NCBI RefSeq assembly: GCF_003432115.1
Contig: NZ_QWDC01000003.1
Coordinates: 558,001 to 622,000, forward strand
Reading direction: 5' to 3'
Length of the DNA stretch: 64,000 nucleotides
Source: Mucilaginibacter conchicola
GTDB lineage: Bacteria > Bacteroidota > Bacteroidia > Sphingobacteriales > Sphingobacteriaceae
Shown here: positions 18,240-25,272 of the stretch, piece by piece
How the letters are laid out: each line of letters starts with the position of its first letter
How positions within the stretch are numbered: position 1 is the stretch's first letter
Translations under genes and position numbers: made by a program
Notes under the pieces: generated by a model
Seen by the model: only the letters and a program-made list of their open reading frames with translations
Databases searched by the model: none
Told to the model about the DNA's origin: nothing

Positions 18240-18545
18240 TTACAGTCCGAAAAAAGCTTTGACCACGAGTGCTGATACGACAAGGAAGACGCAGGAACCT
18301 CCCCAGCCCATCAGCTCTTTGTTGATGTCCTGGTCTCCGGAGTTCCATTTGGAGTATACACGGATGGCACCGACGATGCCTACGATCCCGCCGATCACCA
18401 GGGTAATATTGGTTACCGGAGCAACATACGTTTTCAGCGTTGTGGTCGCTGTGTTCAGACCGTTTACACCGCTCTGGGCCATAGCGGGTAAAGAAATTGC
18501 AAGCAGTGCAGCTGCGGCCAGAAGCTGTTTGATTTTGTTAAACAT
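18240..18545 (-). CDS. traE: Conjugative transposon protein TraE (DUF4134)
   Basis: A 101-residue VirB2-like pilin-type protein. Signal peptide to AMAQ (about residue 24), two hydrophobic helices, and the DUF4134 pattern GLNTATTTLKTYVAP and GGIVGIVGAIRVYSKW. Probably the major pore or pilus-type subunit. A 150-base gap separates it from the upstream DUF4134 paralogue. Confidence 0.85.
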   Translation of the reverse strand: MFNKIKQLLAAAALLAISLPAMAQSGVNGLNTATTTLKTYVAPVTNITLVIGGIVGIVGAIRVYSKWNSGDQDINKELMGWGGSCVFLVVSALVVKAFFGL

Positions 18546-18584
18546 TAAATAAGGGAATGAGATATAAGGCGGTAACCTTTTAGT

Positions 18585-18602
18585 AGCAGCCGGGAGGCTG
18601 CT
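18585..18602. terminator. Hairpin between two DUF4134 genes
   Basis: AGCAGCC (18585-18591) and GGCTGCT (18596-18602) around GGGA. No strong U-run, so it may attenuate transcription or protect the traE message end rather than terminate fully. The remainder of the 150-base gap shows nothing else. Confidence 0.35.
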
Positions 18603-18695
18603 GCGGTATTGCCGGTGTTCAGGTCACGAAATGCACCGGTTTCCCCTTGCGGGACAGTTATTGGAAACGCCTGCGGCGGGTTTAATGAATTGCTT

Positions 18696-18986
18696 TTAAA
18701 TACCGAACAGGGCCTTTAGAAATGCGCCTGCAAGTACCATAAATAATGCAGCGAAAAACCAGGCTGCGATATCAGCATCGATATGATGCTTACCCATCTG
18801 CCAGTTGTGATATATTTTTACAGCACCGTTTAGACCGAGCAGGGTAGCAAGCACGAGCGAAAGGTCAGATGCAGAGAAGTAATCTGCCGCAAGATCATTT
18901 CTTGCTTTATTCATTTCCTCGATGCCCGGCTGCGCGAAGGCTTCCAGCCACAGCAGGCAGCAGATCAGTGTCAGCAGTTTTTTCAT
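18696..18986 (-). CDS. Second DUF4134 (TraE-like) protein
   Basis: A 96-residue protein with signal peptide (ends AFAQ) and the same two-helix plan as TraE: EEMNKARNDLAADYFSASDL, then LNGAVKIYHNWQMGKHHIDAD, then a final GAFLKALFGI. It aligns with the adjacent TraE along most of its length, so the operon carries a pilin-like pair. It probably supplies a minor subunit. Confidence 0.8.
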   Translation of the reverse strand: MKKLLTLICCLLWLEAFAQPGIEEMNKARNDLAADYFSASDLSLVLATLLGLNGAVKIYHNWQMGKHHIDADIAAWFFAALFMVLAGAFLKALFGI

Positions 18987-18988
18987 GA

Positions 18989-19270
18989 TCAGAAACTTAC
19001 CGGTCGTATGTATTCTATTGCTTCCTCACGTGCCAGGTTAAACACTTCTTTCAGTCTGATACCGCCCGATGACAAAACCGAGTAACTATATATTTCCGGT
19101 TTCGACACCGTGATCTCTTTTACAGGTTCATTTTCTTCCTCAAAGGAAAGTTCCCGCGGCACCTCATCTGCCGGCAGATTCTTTTTCTTCATGAAATCCC
19201 ATAGGATAATAGCCCCGTAATAGGACAGATAGATCAGGCCCAGCCAGATCATAAATTTCATCCAGTTCAT
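18989..19270 (-). CDS. Small bitopic tra-operon protein (TraC/TraD position)
   Basis: A 93-residue protein with one N-terminal membrane helix (residues about 5-26) and an acidic cytoplasmic tail (ELSFEEENEPVKEI). It occupies the place of TraC/TraD in Bacteroidota operons, but no certain homology is seen. Starts with ATGA overlap on the TraB-like gene and ends 2 bases before the DUF4134 gene. Confidence 0.6.
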   Translation of the reverse strand: MNWMKFMIWLGLIYLSYYGAIILWDFMKKKNLPADEVPRELSFEEENEPVKEITVSKPEIYSYSVLSSGGIRLKEVFNLAREEAIEYIRPVSF

Positions 19271-19614
19271 AAGTCGTTGTTTTGAATAAATTGTTTAATA
19301 GTGGATTTGAGTTCGGGACAGGTTTCAAAGAGTTGCTTTACGGCAAAAGAGACAAGGCGTGTCACATCGATCCCCGTCGCCATTTTAAACTGATTCATGA
19401 GCCGCACCGTTTTTTCGTCGAAACGCGCATGAAATATGCTTTTATTGTTGCTCGTATCATAGTCCAGCAGGGCAGCGATGACCGGCGGAACTTCTTTGAC
19501 CTTCTCCTTGCGACCGGTAGCCGGTTTTTTAGCAGCAGGTTCTTTTGCAGCTTCAGCCGCAGGTTTGCCCAGTTGTTCCCGGATCTGGTTAGCCAGTGAT
19601 TTCATGTTTTCCAT
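19267..19614 (-). CDS. TraB-like / DUF3408-like DNA-binding protein
   Basis: About 115 residues from ATG 19614 (an ATG at 19605 is equally possible). A Lys/Ala/Glu-rich flexible N-terminus is followed by a ribbon-helix-helix-like domain: KSIFHARFDEKTVRLMNQF, then a GIDVTRLVSFAVKQLFE helix. This fits the ParB-like partner of TraA in Bacteroidota elements. It overlaps the parA-like gene by 26 bases. Confidence 0.65.
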   Translation of the reverse strand: MENMKSLANQIREQLGKPAAEAAKEPAAKKPATGRKEKVKEVPPVIAALLDYDTSNNKSIFHARFDEKTVRLMNQFKMATGIDVTRLVSFAVKQLFETCPELKSTIKQFIQNNDL

Positions 19615-20230
19615 AGATATGATCTGTGTATATCTGTTCAAGTACCGGGTTAATGACAGGATGAAGATTTACGGGTGTATAAAAAGTACTTACCCGCTGA
19701 AAATCAATCCTGTCGGGGAGTACGGGCGTAACCTTTCCGAATTTTGAGAGCTGTTCATCGACCTCCTGCATGATCTCGTAGCGGGCGTTGGCTTTTATCC
19801 TGTTGGGGATAAATACCATTTTGATCTCCGGGTTTATCCGGCGCATGACCACAGTAAATAATACAGTGGACTGGAAGGTAAATTCATCGTAAGAGAAAGG
19901 GCAGACGACGAGATCAGCGGAATTGAACACCGGAATGAGGCCATCATCATCCAGTTTACCGGGCAGGTCGATCAGCACGACCGCTCTGTTATTTTTGCCG
20001 AGCAGTTCCCGCAGGTAAGGGTAGCTTTCCAGGCTGGCAGGAACCACTTCATAGGGTTCTGCATTTTCGAGGATCTTTGCTTTTTCAAATTTCTGGGATA
20101 TGGACTGCTGGTAGTCCATATCGATCACAGTCACCGGACAGTTCATCTCACTGGTCAGGTAATTAGCCAGCACGAGCGCGAGTGTACTTTTCCCTGCGCC
20201 GCCTTTTTGGTTTCCGATTATTATTATCAT
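19589..20230 (-). CDS. traA: TraA, ParA-family ATPase
   Basis: A 213-residue deviant-Walker ATPase: NQKGGAGKST at residues 7-16, switch VIDMDYQQS, and VVLIDLPG Walker B. ParA-type proteins at the head of Bacteroidota tra operons are called TraA and are thought to position the element or the transfer machinery. It follows the relaxase by 14 bases. Confidence 0.88.
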   Translation of the reverse strand: MIIIIGNQKGGAGKSTLALVLANYLTSEMNCPVTVIDMDYQQSISQKFEKAKILENAEPYEVVPASLESYPYLRELLGKNNRAVVLIDLPGKLDDDGLIPVFNSADLVVCPFSYDEFTFQSTVLFTVVMRRINPEIKMVFIPNRIKANARYEIMQEVDEQLSKFGKVTPVLPDRIDFQRVSTFYTPVNLHPVINPVLEQIYTDHIYGKHEITG

Positions 20231-20244
20231 AATTCATATTGTTG

Positions 20245-21207
20245 TTATCTCGTGTTTGTCCGGGCTTTTTTCTGCCTTCTCCGTCGCATGCCATGGATCT
20301 GCTGGTCGTCCACATCGTCAGCGATACTAACCGGTCCTATGCTGATCTGTGGTTCGAAGAGTTCAGAAAAACCCGTCTCCGCTTGCCTGCTTTCTACCGG
20401 GGCGGTAGTGAAAAAGTGATCATATCCCATTGTCAGTTCTTTAAGCGGCAATACTTCGCTGCCCTTAAAAACGATCTTATGCTGGTGATCAATGATGGAA
20501 TACCCATACGGCTTTTTTCCTTCAGCAGCATGGAACAGCAAGTCGATATCATAGTAATTTTTCATTATGCCAATCAGGTCATGCCGGTGTCTATACTTCA
20601 TCAGCAGCGAAGCGATCCTTGCTGCATGAGGTTTATCAGGGTGGTATTTTCCGGCCTTTTTCAGGACCTGCTTTTCATCAGGATCTGATCCCAAAAACCC
20701 TTTTGATTCAAGGATCATCAGAAACTGTGCAGGCGTACTGAACTCATACTGCATAGCCAGTTCATAACCCAGTACTTTTGACATATTGCGCTGAGCGCGA
20801 ACATGCTCGTAAGCGCTGCTGATCTTTTTACCATCAAACCCCACACGGCACGATACAAGGTGTACATGGTTATTACCGGTGTCCTTATGATACACGATCA
20901 GGTACGGCTGATCTCCATATCCCATTTCTTTCAGCCAGCTTTCCGCAATAGCGGTAAGTTCATTCTTATCGTAAGATCTTCCTTTCCCAGAGATCACTGT
21001 ATGAAACTGCGGCAGCCTGACATTTCTGTTCAGGGATGATAAGGCTGTCAGGTAGTTGATGTAATCCTGCGGCTTGAGATGCCCGAGCGATTGCATCGGC
21101 CCGAAATTGCGGGTCTTCATCAGTTCTCCTTTGTTCCGGTCAATTTTTCGGGTGTTATAGCTAACACCTGTAAAATTTGCTGATGGTGCCAGAATCTTTA
21201 CGATCAT
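20245..21207 (-). CDS. Relaxase / mobilisation nuclease (MobB-type)
   Basis: A 320-residue relaxase that nicks oriT and stays covalently bound to the 5' end. Catalytic Tyr is probably Tyr17 (GVSYN); the metal-binding histidine motif is YHKDTGNNHVHLVSC with His107, His114 and His116, plus His69 before it. The C-terminal third is basic and ends in RRRRQKKARTNTR. Bacteroidota MobB (MOBP-related) by pattern. It follows the methyltransferase gene by 27 bases. Confidence 0.88.
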   Translation of the reverse strand: MIVKILAPSANFTGVSYNTRKIDRNKGELMKTRNFGPMQSLGHLKPQDYINYLTALSSLNRNVRLPQFHTVISGKGRSYDKNELTAIAESWLKEMGYGDQPYLIVYHKDTGNNHVHLVSCRVGFDGKKISSAYEHVRAQRNMSKVLGYELAMQYEFSTPAQFLMILESKGFLGSDPDEKQVLKKAGKYHPDKPHAARIASLLMKYRHRHDLIGIMKNYYDIDLLFHAAEGKKPYGYSIIDHQHKIVFKGSEVLPLKELTMGYDHFFTTAPVESRQAETGFSELFEPQISIGPVSIADDVDDQQIHGMRRRRQKKARTNTR

Positions 21208-21234
21208 CGTTTGCTGTTAACCTAAACAGTTACA

Positions 21235-21738
21235 TTATCTGTCAGCACATTTCCCGGGCCGGAACCGCTCGACAGAAGCGATGGTATCATGTATTGCCCC
21301 GCCATGGCTGAACAATGCTATTCGTTCCGGCAGGAATTTTCTGTTCTTTCCCATTACCACGGAATGGTATCCGAATGTGATCACGATACCACCCGGTTTT
21401 AATATCGTAGGGATGGCATCTTTCATCTGACGGAAAGGGCTGCAGATATTTCCTTTGTACAGCTCCATACTTTTCCTGTAGGCATAAGGCGGATCCAGCA
21501 GGATCGTATCAAAGCGTTTACCTTCCCAGGACCTGAGGAAAGACAAGGCATCAAGATGAAAGTCAGCAGGCATCTCCGGATCGAGGTCGTTGCGAACCTC
21601 GTTAAGCGCTAACGGGGTCTTTCCGGCAAACAGGTTCAGTACAAAACCCTCGCAGTTGTCTTCGACCCACTGCCGGACGGGCTTTATGTAAAAGGTATAG
21701 CGGTTCAGCGGACATCTGAAATGTTCAAAGATGATCAT
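21235..21738 (-). CDS. Small SAM-dependent DNA methyltransferase-like protein
   Basis: A 167-residue class I methyltransferase fold. SAM-binding motif I reads FVLNLFAGKTPL and the catalytic motif is LLDPPYAYRKS, the D-P-P-Y type of N6-adenine/N4-cytosine enzymes. No target-recognition domain is visible, so the protein is close to a bare catalytic domain. It lies between the presumed oriT region and the relaxase, in one transcription unit with the latter. It could methylate DNA at or near oriT or protect the element from restriction; both are inference. Confidence 0.7.
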   Translation of the reverse strand: MIIFEHFRCPLNRYTFYIKPVRQWVEDNCEGFVLNLFAGKTPLALNEVRNDLDPEMPADFHLDALSFLRSWEGKRFDTILLDPPYAYRKSMELYKGNICSPFRQMKDAIPTILKPGGIVITFGYHSVVMGKNRKFLPERIALFSHGGAIHDTIASVERFRPGKCADR

Positions 21739-21892
21739 GGGAAAGACAAAGAAGAAGTAAGCTTATCCGGAAGGGATGAGCGGTATCATCAGCGCTAAGG
21801 AGCTAAGCAGCACTGTAAAATCATATCGCGGCATCTCTGCCGCTGTGGAACCCGATATACGTATATCAAAATGACACCAGAGCGCGGTAACT

Positions 21893-22130
21893 ACTGAACC
21901 CCGAATCTTTGTAATGGCATATCGCTATAACAGCATTACAATACAGCGGAAGAACGAGCTGTCCGTCCATCATTGTAACCACATACTAACGTAACCATGT
22001 GACTTTATAAAACTGAACCCCGAATCCTTGTAATGTTATACCGGTATAATCGTATTGCAATACAACAAAAGAACAAGATGTCCATTCATCTTTGTAACTG
22101 CATACCACTGTAAACTTGTGACTTTATAGC
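21893..22130. repeat. Two tandem copies of a 119-bp imperfect repeat (oriT candidate)
   Basis: Copy 1 is 21893-22011 and copy 2 is 22012-22130; both begin ACTGAACCCCGAATC and end GTGACTTTATA. Each opens with a potential stem: TTGTAATG with CATTACAA in copy 1 (perfect 8 bp), with two changes in copy 2. Copy 2 also holds the perfect palindrome TTATACCGGTATAA. Several GTAAC/GTAAT words recur within each copy. The 557-base gap 21739-22295 has no gene and lies between mobC and the relaxase operon, where oriT or relaxosome binding sites are expected. Confidence 0.7.
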
Positions 22131-22186
22131 TCAGGGATCATATAACGGGTTATCATGCAGACTGAATAACTTAATATTGATATTTC

Positions 22187-22276
22187 GCTGTATCAGTATA
22201 ACACTACGTCACCGGATTGCTGTATCAGCGCAGCATGCGGCCTTTATAACCTACGATCCTTAAAACAGTGTATCAG
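22187..22276. repeat. Three spaced TGTATCAG direct repeats
   Basis: GCTGTATCAG occurs at 22187-22196 and 22219-22228, and GTGTATCAG at 22268-22276. They sit directly downstream of mobC and beside the 119-bp repeats and could bind MobC or another accessory relaxosome protein. Confidence 0.45.
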
Positions 22277-22295
22277 AATAAAAAGGAACCGGAGC

Positions 22296-22706
22296 TTATT
22301 TCCCCATGAGACGGATGATCTTCCGGAAAGATTTTTCCAGCGCCTGCTGGATGCTGATGTATTCAGCCATGAGGTTGTTGAATGCAGCGGTTACCCTCAG
22401 ATCGTTTTTTCCTGCAAGCTTCTCTGTATTGGCATGTTTAGCCAGCTGATTGATATTGTTTCCGGCCCGGCCAAGTTCTGCACCGGTTCGGTCGAGTAAC
22501 TTCAGCAGCTCAGCAGCGTTGACAATGATCTTGTCTGCATCATTGAGTACACGCATGCGGAGTAACTCTGTCTTGCTGATCCCGAACGCTTTTTCCATAG
22601 AAACGATCCTGTCGTATTCCTCCTGTGTAAACCTCACGTCAAGTTTTTTTACCCGTTTGCCATCCTGCAGTTTTGGGCGCCCGAAGTGCTTTTTAAGTTC
22701 GGCCAT
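22296..22706 (-). CDS. MobC-like relaxosome accessory protein
   Basis: A 136-residue DNA-binding protein from ATG 22706 (MAELKKHFGRPKLQDGKRVK). The ribbon-helix-helix region VRFTQEEYDRIVSMEKAFGI is followed by the family motif GAELGRAGNNINQLAKHAN of MobC/MobA accessory proteins, then a helical tail. It should bind oriT and recruit the relaxase. A start at 22826 would read through three perfect hairpins and add 40 residues of atypical sequence, so it is rejected. Confidence 0.82.
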   Translation of the reverse strand: MAELKKHFGRPKLQDGKRVKKLDVRFTQEEYDRIVSMEKAFGISKTELLRMRVLNDADKIIVNAAELLKLLDRTGAELGRAGNNINQLAKHANTEKLAGKNDLRVTAAFNNLMAEYISIQQALEKSFRKIIRLMGK

Positions 22707-22748
22707 AAAGAAAAACGAGTTGCGAAGTTTTGACCATTTACCCCGTAG

Positions 22749-22836
22749 GGCAAGATTCTTTTTGTCCGACAAAAAGACATCTTGCCTTGACGAAATCAAA
22801 CAGATTTCGGGTATTGTGACAAGCATGAAATGCTTG
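22749..22836. repeat. Array of three hairpins upstream of mobC (oriT or leader candidate)
   Basis: (1) 22749-22786: an 18-base arm GGCAAGATTCTTTTTGTC pairs with the following 19-base arm with a single bulge around a central C. (2) 22791-22809: CGAAATC / GATTTCG. (3) 22820-22836: CAAGCAT / ATGCTTG with a 3-base loop. All lie in the 138 bases between the primase stop and the mobC start. No U-run follows, so they are not a standard terminator. Confidence 0.65.
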
Positions 22837-22844
22837 AAAATATC

Positions 22845-23774
22845 CTACAGGGACAAACCTTTTCGTGATCCTTCAGGTCTTTCTGCAGGATGATCTTTTC
22901 TGGATGATGCGACCAGTTTGTCATTATAATCGTTGTATTTATCATACACCTGCGAGCGGTCGGTCGCATAGGGGAGAGCTTTAATAAAATCCTTGGTGGC
23001 ATGAACACCTGCAGTGTCACGGTCAAGGTAAAGGTCGATCTTCGGAAACAGCGTTGCCGCTTTGATCCCGGCAGGAAGCAGTGACAGTGTATTCAGGATA
23101 ATGGCGGTTTCCTTTGATCCCGTGTGCTCTTTCGCCCAGCTCAGATAATTTATATAACCTTCGAAGACCACAACAGATTTTGGGTCACCAGGTACTGTGC
23201 TGATCGCTTTTTGTCCGAGACAACCTTTAAAATAGCGGTTTCGAACCTCCCAGCTTCCTGCGTCGTTTTTCCATCCGGCGGCGAAGAACCGTTTCTGTTC
23301 CCCTTTTTCGTTCTTTACGTAATAGTATATTTCACTGAGCCTTTGCCTGCCAACATCAAATATCCCGCGGCTTTGCAGATAGGCGGTAATGGCCGGATGT
23401 GTCCCAATATCTTTGATTTTCTCAATCACATAATTTCTGGCCTTAACCGGAAGCCTTGGTCTTGGTTCACGCCTGACGGGAGTTGTTATATTACAGGTGG
23501 TCTGTAATTTTTCAAGAACCTCATTAAAACTAAGATCAGGCCAGTAAGCCAGGCCAAAATCGATGATATTCCCTCCTTTGCCCGTGCCATGGTCAAACCA
23601 TGCCCTGATCTTATCGTCCACGCTGAAAGAGGGATCATTGTCACCATCCCTTAGCATACTGCGATACATATGTTCTTTACCAAATTGCCTGACAGGTTCA
23701 TATCCTAAGCTCAGAAGCAGGTCAACTATGGAAGCCTGTTCTTTGAGTTCTTTTGCATTTAATAATTGCGTCAT
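22845..23774 (-). CDS. Toprim-domain primase-like protein of mobilisation region
   Basis: A 309-residue protein with the plan of Bacteroidota mobilisation-region primases. The N-terminal domain resembles a zinc-finger primase fold in which Cys/His are lost (HMYRSMLRDGDNDPSFSVDD, GGNIIDF). The Toprim domain has VVVFEGYINYLS (catalytic Glu) and IDLYLDRDTAG (DxD). It may prime the transferred strand. First gene of the leftward block, preceded by a 574-base noncoding region. Confidence 0.82.
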   Translation of the reverse strand: MTQLLNAKELKEQASIVDLLLSLGYEPVRQFGKEHMYRSMLRDGDNDPSFSVDDKIRAWFDHGTGKGGNIIDFGLAYWPDLSFNEVLEKLQTTCNITTPVRREPRPRLPVKARNYVIEKIKDIGTHPAITAYLQSRGIFDVGRQRLSEIYYYVKNEKGEQKRFFAAGWKNDAGSWEVRNRYFKGCLGQKAISTVPGDPKSVVVFEGYINYLSWAKEHTGSKETAIILNTLSLLPAGIKAATLFPKIDLYLDRDTAGVHATKDFIKALPYATDRSQVYDKYNDYNDKLVASSRKDHPAERPEGSRKGLSL

Positions 23775-23819
23775 GATCTTTTATTTTAATTTCTGAGATC
23801 CGAATAGATTCGGTTTTGG

Positions 23820-23903
23820 TACCGGCAGCGGGTATCGGGCCCGTTCAATTCGCTTCTGCCGGTATATATTTTCGGGACTACCCACGTCGGCACCTACGTG
23901 CCG
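23820..23903. promoter_or_regulatory. Two hairpins in the leader of the mob operon
   Basis: TACCGGCAG (23820-23828) pairs with CTGCCGGTA (23856-23864), and CGGCAC (23888-23893) pairs with GTGCCG (23898-23903) around CTAC. They are 46-130 bases upstream of the primase start and would be in its mRNA leader or promoter. Function unknown. Confidence 0.5.
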
Positions 23904-23949
23904 GGCTTTCGCCTGCCAATGCGTTTTCGGTATTTTGATATGATCTCAC

Positions 23950-24275
23950 CTTCGCAAAATTTTCCGTGTCTCTGCGGAATAATGCTTTGTCCCTGTACGT
24001 CAAAGAGCTTTTGAGAACCAGGTATCCGATAGATACCGCCGGTTGACAGGTCAAAAGTGAGGGTATCGGAAAGAGATATATCAGGAGCTTTTCGGTACTA
24101 CCGATAAAAAAAATTTAAATCCCACTTTAGCAGAACTTTGAGCGTTTCCGGGCAATAGCGCTTTGTTGCTGTACACCGAAGAGCGCTGGAGAGACCGGAA
24201 TCTAACGGATTGAGCTGGTTAACGCATCGAAAAGAAATATATCAGGAGTTTTTCGGTACTACCGATAAAAAAAAA
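23950..24275. repeat. Two degenerate ~150-bp direct repeats with TCGGTACTACCGA palindrome
   Basis: ATATATCAGGAG, two to three bases, then TTTCGGTACTACCGATAAAA occurs at 24076-24111 and again at 24237-24272, a period of 161. Upstream of each, weaker similarity continues (AAT-GCTTTGT--CTGTAC, GAAGAGC and similar words), giving two degenerate units about 23955-24112 and 24124-24275. Each ends in the near-palindrome TCGGTA-C-TACCGA followed by 8-9 A. The 574-base gap 23775-24348 between the primase and rteC holds no gene. Confidence 0.6.
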
Positions 24276-24348
24276 GGTTAAAAAAAAAGCGGCCGGTTGT
24301 TCGGCCACCTAGGGAGCGGTTCTGAATATCCACTAAGAAACCAGAGTT

Positions 24349-25188
24349 TCAGGAATTATCTTCGTCTGTTTTTCGGAGAATAGCTTCTTTCATGAGGTCG
24401 ATGAATTTTGTGATGCTAACACGCTTGCGGCGCTCGATCTCACTGAAGCGCCGCTGGATAATTCCGATCGAAACGTGAAAGTTGCTTTCAAGCCAGCGTA
24501 CGATCTGGTTTAGGCTGGCATTCCCATCGTTAAGCTGTCCCGTCAGCCAGAGGCCATAAGCGAGTTCAACAGCATTGACGGCATCACCCGTCCATTTCAA
24601 ATCGTTGTTCATCTGAGGGGATTTCACTAAAATGGATTCAGGGTACCGGATCATTGCAATCTGTTCCAGAAGGAAATACTGGATATTTTCGTAAGCCATA
24701 AATTTTGCGAACAGATAACTCATCGGGGTCGAAAACTCATTTTCTGTTTCCGAGAATTCCGACAGCGGAAGAGATGCGGCTCTGGCGCTCCGCAGGAAAA
24801 ATATCCGGTCAAGTTCGGTCAGGCTTTTCTTATAGTACTGGTAATGGAAACTGTTCATCCTGAAAAAGCTCCGCCTTGCCCTGAGTTCATCTTCCAGGAA
24901 TTTGATTTTATTCTCAGGTGTCCCGATAGGTATGTTGGAAGTGATATTGTAGCGCATGACCTCTTCGATCCGTCTGGCCAGCAGCTCCGGTTTCTGGACT
25001 TTGAAGAAAATGATCTCATCCGTTTCCTTTTCGAAAGCAGATCGTTCAACGGTCTGATTGATCTGTGTAATTGCTTTATCGATAACGGTGAGCAATTGTC
25101 CGAGTTTATCAATACCGGTTTCCATACTGTCGATTTCAAGGAGCTTTTCATTTAATTCATACCTGAGCATTTCGATGGTTTCTTTCAT
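24349..25188 (-). CDS. rteC: RteC-like regulator of the conjugative element
   Basis: A 279-residue helical protein of the RteC family: long N-terminal coiled-coil (ELNEKLLEIDSMETGIDKL), then FHYQYYKKSLTELDRIFFLR, and a C-terminal winged-helix-like part (SLNQIVRWLESNFHVSIGII, RRFSEIERRKRVS). In CTnDOT, RteC activates the excision operon. Here it follows a strong terminator and precedes the repeat region, ahead of the mob/tra block. Confidence 0.85.
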   Translation of the reverse strand: MKETIEMLRYELNEKLLEIDSMETGIDKLGQLLTVIDKAITQINQTVERSAFEKETDEIIFFKVQKPELLARRIEEVMRYNITSNIPIGTPENKIKFLEDELRARRSFFRMNSFHYQYYKKSLTELDRIFFLRSARAASLPLSEFSETENEFSTPMSYLFAKFMAYENIQYFLLEQIAMIRYPESILVKSPQMNNDLKWTGDAVNAVELAYGLWLTGQLNDGNASLNQIVRWLESNFHVSIGIIQRRFSEIERRKRVSITKFIDLMKEAILRKTDEDNS

Positions 25189-25223
25189 AGAGTAGAAGTT
25201 TAGTTGTAAAAATTCAGGACATA

Positions 25224-25259
25224 GCTGTTCCGCCCGGATTAGAAAATCCGGTGAACAGC
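25224..25259 (-). terminator. Intrinsic terminator of the C39 exporter operon
   Basis: Two-part stem: GCTGTTC (25224-25230) with GAACAGC (25253-25259) and CCGGATT (25234-25240) with AATCCGG (25245-25251). It begins 14 bases past the stop of the C39 gene and separates that operon from rteC. Confidence 0.65.
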
Positions 25260-25272
25260 AGGATATAAGAGC

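Noticed and set aside
21151-21168. GGTGTT-ATAGCT-AACACC inverted repeat
   Set aside because: It lies in the relaxase coding region and encodes the conserved GVSYN active-site stretch, so the symmetry is likely accidental.
21893-22130. Tandem repeats as a CRISPR array
   Set aside because: Only two units of 119 bases, imperfect along their whole length, without short exact repeats and unique spacers, and no cas genes.
22707-22826. Longer mobC reading frame from 22826
   Set aside because: The extension reads through three perfect hairpins and has composition unlike MobC; the family start is at 22706.
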